From Bacillota bacterium (GTDB lineage: Bacteria; Bacillota; Clostridia; Lachnospirales; Lachnospiraceae), in contig JAEZRJ010000081.1 in NCBI GenBank assembly GCA_023412855.1, positions 1 to 22,463 of the forward strand: 22,463 nt of DNA, written 5' to 3'. Both the position numbers and the translations under genes were made by a program. The notes beneath the pieces are model-generated. The model had not been told where the DNA came from. It did not search any database and saw only the letters and a list, made by a program, of their open reading frames with translations. Position 1 is the first letter of the stretch. Each line of letters starts with the position of its first letter. Of this stretch, positions 22,089 through 22,463 are shown one piece after another.

Positions 22089-22117
22089 GCTTCGCGGTAT
22101 GGAAGGCAGGATAGTAA

Positions 22118-22213
22118 GCTGCATAAGAACATGATTCAAGGGATGATTTCTGCTTCGCAGAGCGAATTTACATGCAGTAATCATGCGTTGCTGAGAACGG
22201 AGTGAACAGTAAC
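22118..22213 (+). repeat. MITE-like structured element, copy E (short form, 5'-truncated) with 8-bp TSD
   Basis: It matches the 3' two-thirds of the family and ends in the intact terminal repeat GTGAACAGTAAC. The 5' terminal repeat and the left arm of hairpin I are gone. An exact 8-bp direct repeat, GATAGTAA, lies at 22110-22117 and 22214-22221. The junction shares TAA with the deleted hairpin, so an internal deletion at TAA microhomology after normal insertion explains the structure. The small stem is TTCGC-AGA-GCGAA. The 3' local hairpin is kept, with one wobble (GTTGCTG/CAGTAAC). Confidence 0.85.
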
Positions 22214-22253
22214 GATAGTAACATAACACATGGCACAAAAGCGAAGAAGATAC

Positions 22254-22282
22254 TTGAGAAGTGCAGGAAAAGATGATATAGT
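22254..22282 (+). promoter_or_regulatory. Sigma-A type promoter for the HPr gene
   Basis: TTGAGA (22254-22259) and TATAGT (22277-22282) have a 17-bp spacer. Transcription would begin near 22289, giving a leader of about 50 nt. The promoter lies downstream of element copy E, so that copy is not in the HPr transcript made from here. Confidence 0.7.
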
Positions 22283-22340
22283 ATGTATGTGGAACGTATG
22301 CCATTCGTTAAATAGCATATGAAATTGGAGGAAAAAAGGT

Positions 22341-22463
22341 ATGGTAAGCCAAAAGGTAGTTATTAAAAACCCCACAGGGCTACATCTAAGACCGGCAGGC
22401 ATCCTATGTAAAGAGGCAATGCAGTTTAAATCATTAATTACATTCACATTCAGAGAGAATACG
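22341..22463 (+). CDS. ptsH: HPr family phosphocarrier protein, N-terminal part (runs off the window)
   Basis: The 41 codons present begin MVSQKVVIKNPTGLHLRPAG, the HPr signature, with the phosphoryl-accepting histidine at position 15. HPr relays phosphate from Enzyme I to sugar-specific PTS permeases and in Firmicutes also takes part in catabolite control through Ser46, which lies beyond the window. H15 is present, so this is not a Crh-type protein lacking the histidine. The ribosome site TTGGAGGAAAAAAGG is strong, and the gene has its own promoter. The segment LITFTFREN after residue 30 is less typical, so a paralogue used for something other than general PTS transport cannot be excluded. 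Confidence 0.88.
   Translation, partial: MVSQKVVIKNPTGLHLRPAGILCKEAMQFKSLITFTFRENT

Noticed and set aside
1..22213. CRISPR or tandem array made of the ~150-bp repeats
   Set aside because: The copies are far apart, in both orientations, with terminal inverted repeats and target duplications rather than short regularly spaced repeats.

Overview
The window looks like a chromosomal segment of a flagellated, low-to-moderate GC Clostridia species. Lachnospiraceae is my best guess, from the gene order, the protein sequences and the strong AGGAGG-type ribosome sites; the genus cannot be read from here. All genes lie on the + strand. There is no rRNA, tRNA, CRISPR array or transposase gene.

Layout: (1) 1-4436, cell-wall hydrolysis module: ftsE, ftsX, a secreted coiled-coil M23 endopeptidase and an S41/PDZ carboxy-terminal processing protease. 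(2) 4437-9796, nucleotide excision repair: uvrB and uvrA, with a palindrome containing a LexA-type box upstream. (3) 9962-13216, shape and flagellar rod operon: a MreB-family gene (mbl-like), two basal-body rod/hook genes (flhO/flhP, i.e. FlgF/FlgG type) and a FlgJ-type rod-binding protein, closed by a strong terminator. (4) 13244-17304, recD2, comFC, yvyF-like and a small membrane protein. (5) 17339-22035, a nine-helix membrane protein of unknown function, then cdaA, cdaR (ybbR) and glmM, which couple c-di-AMP synthesis to cell-wall precursor supply. (6) 22341 to the end, the first 41 codons of an HPr phosphocarrier gene.

The most striking feature is a dispersed non-coding element of about 150 bp, present five times (1-147, 4465-4596 inverted, 6757-6905, 20508-20657, and a truncated copy at 22118-22213). 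Full copies carry 12-bp terminal inverted repeats (GTTACTGTTCAC / GTGAACAGTAAC). Copies B, D and E are flanked by perfect 8-bp direct repeats (ATGAAAAG, AGAATAAG, GATAGTAA) and copy C by a 6/8 match, which are target-site duplications. It is therefore a MITE-like mobile element. Internally it folds into several hairpins. The nine wobble substitutions I could find in its stems are all G-U on one strand and never A-C, and the only hypervariable site is the 3-nt loop of an invariant stem. This suggests the element is maintained as a folded RNA. Its 3' end can form either a local hairpin or a long-range pairing with the 5' end. Every copy sits between co-oriented genes, often a few bases from a stop codon, terminator or ribosome site.

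A second regulatory theme is a shared 13-mer (TACAGAACAAATG), which forms the half-site of large palindromes upstream of both uvrB and recD2.
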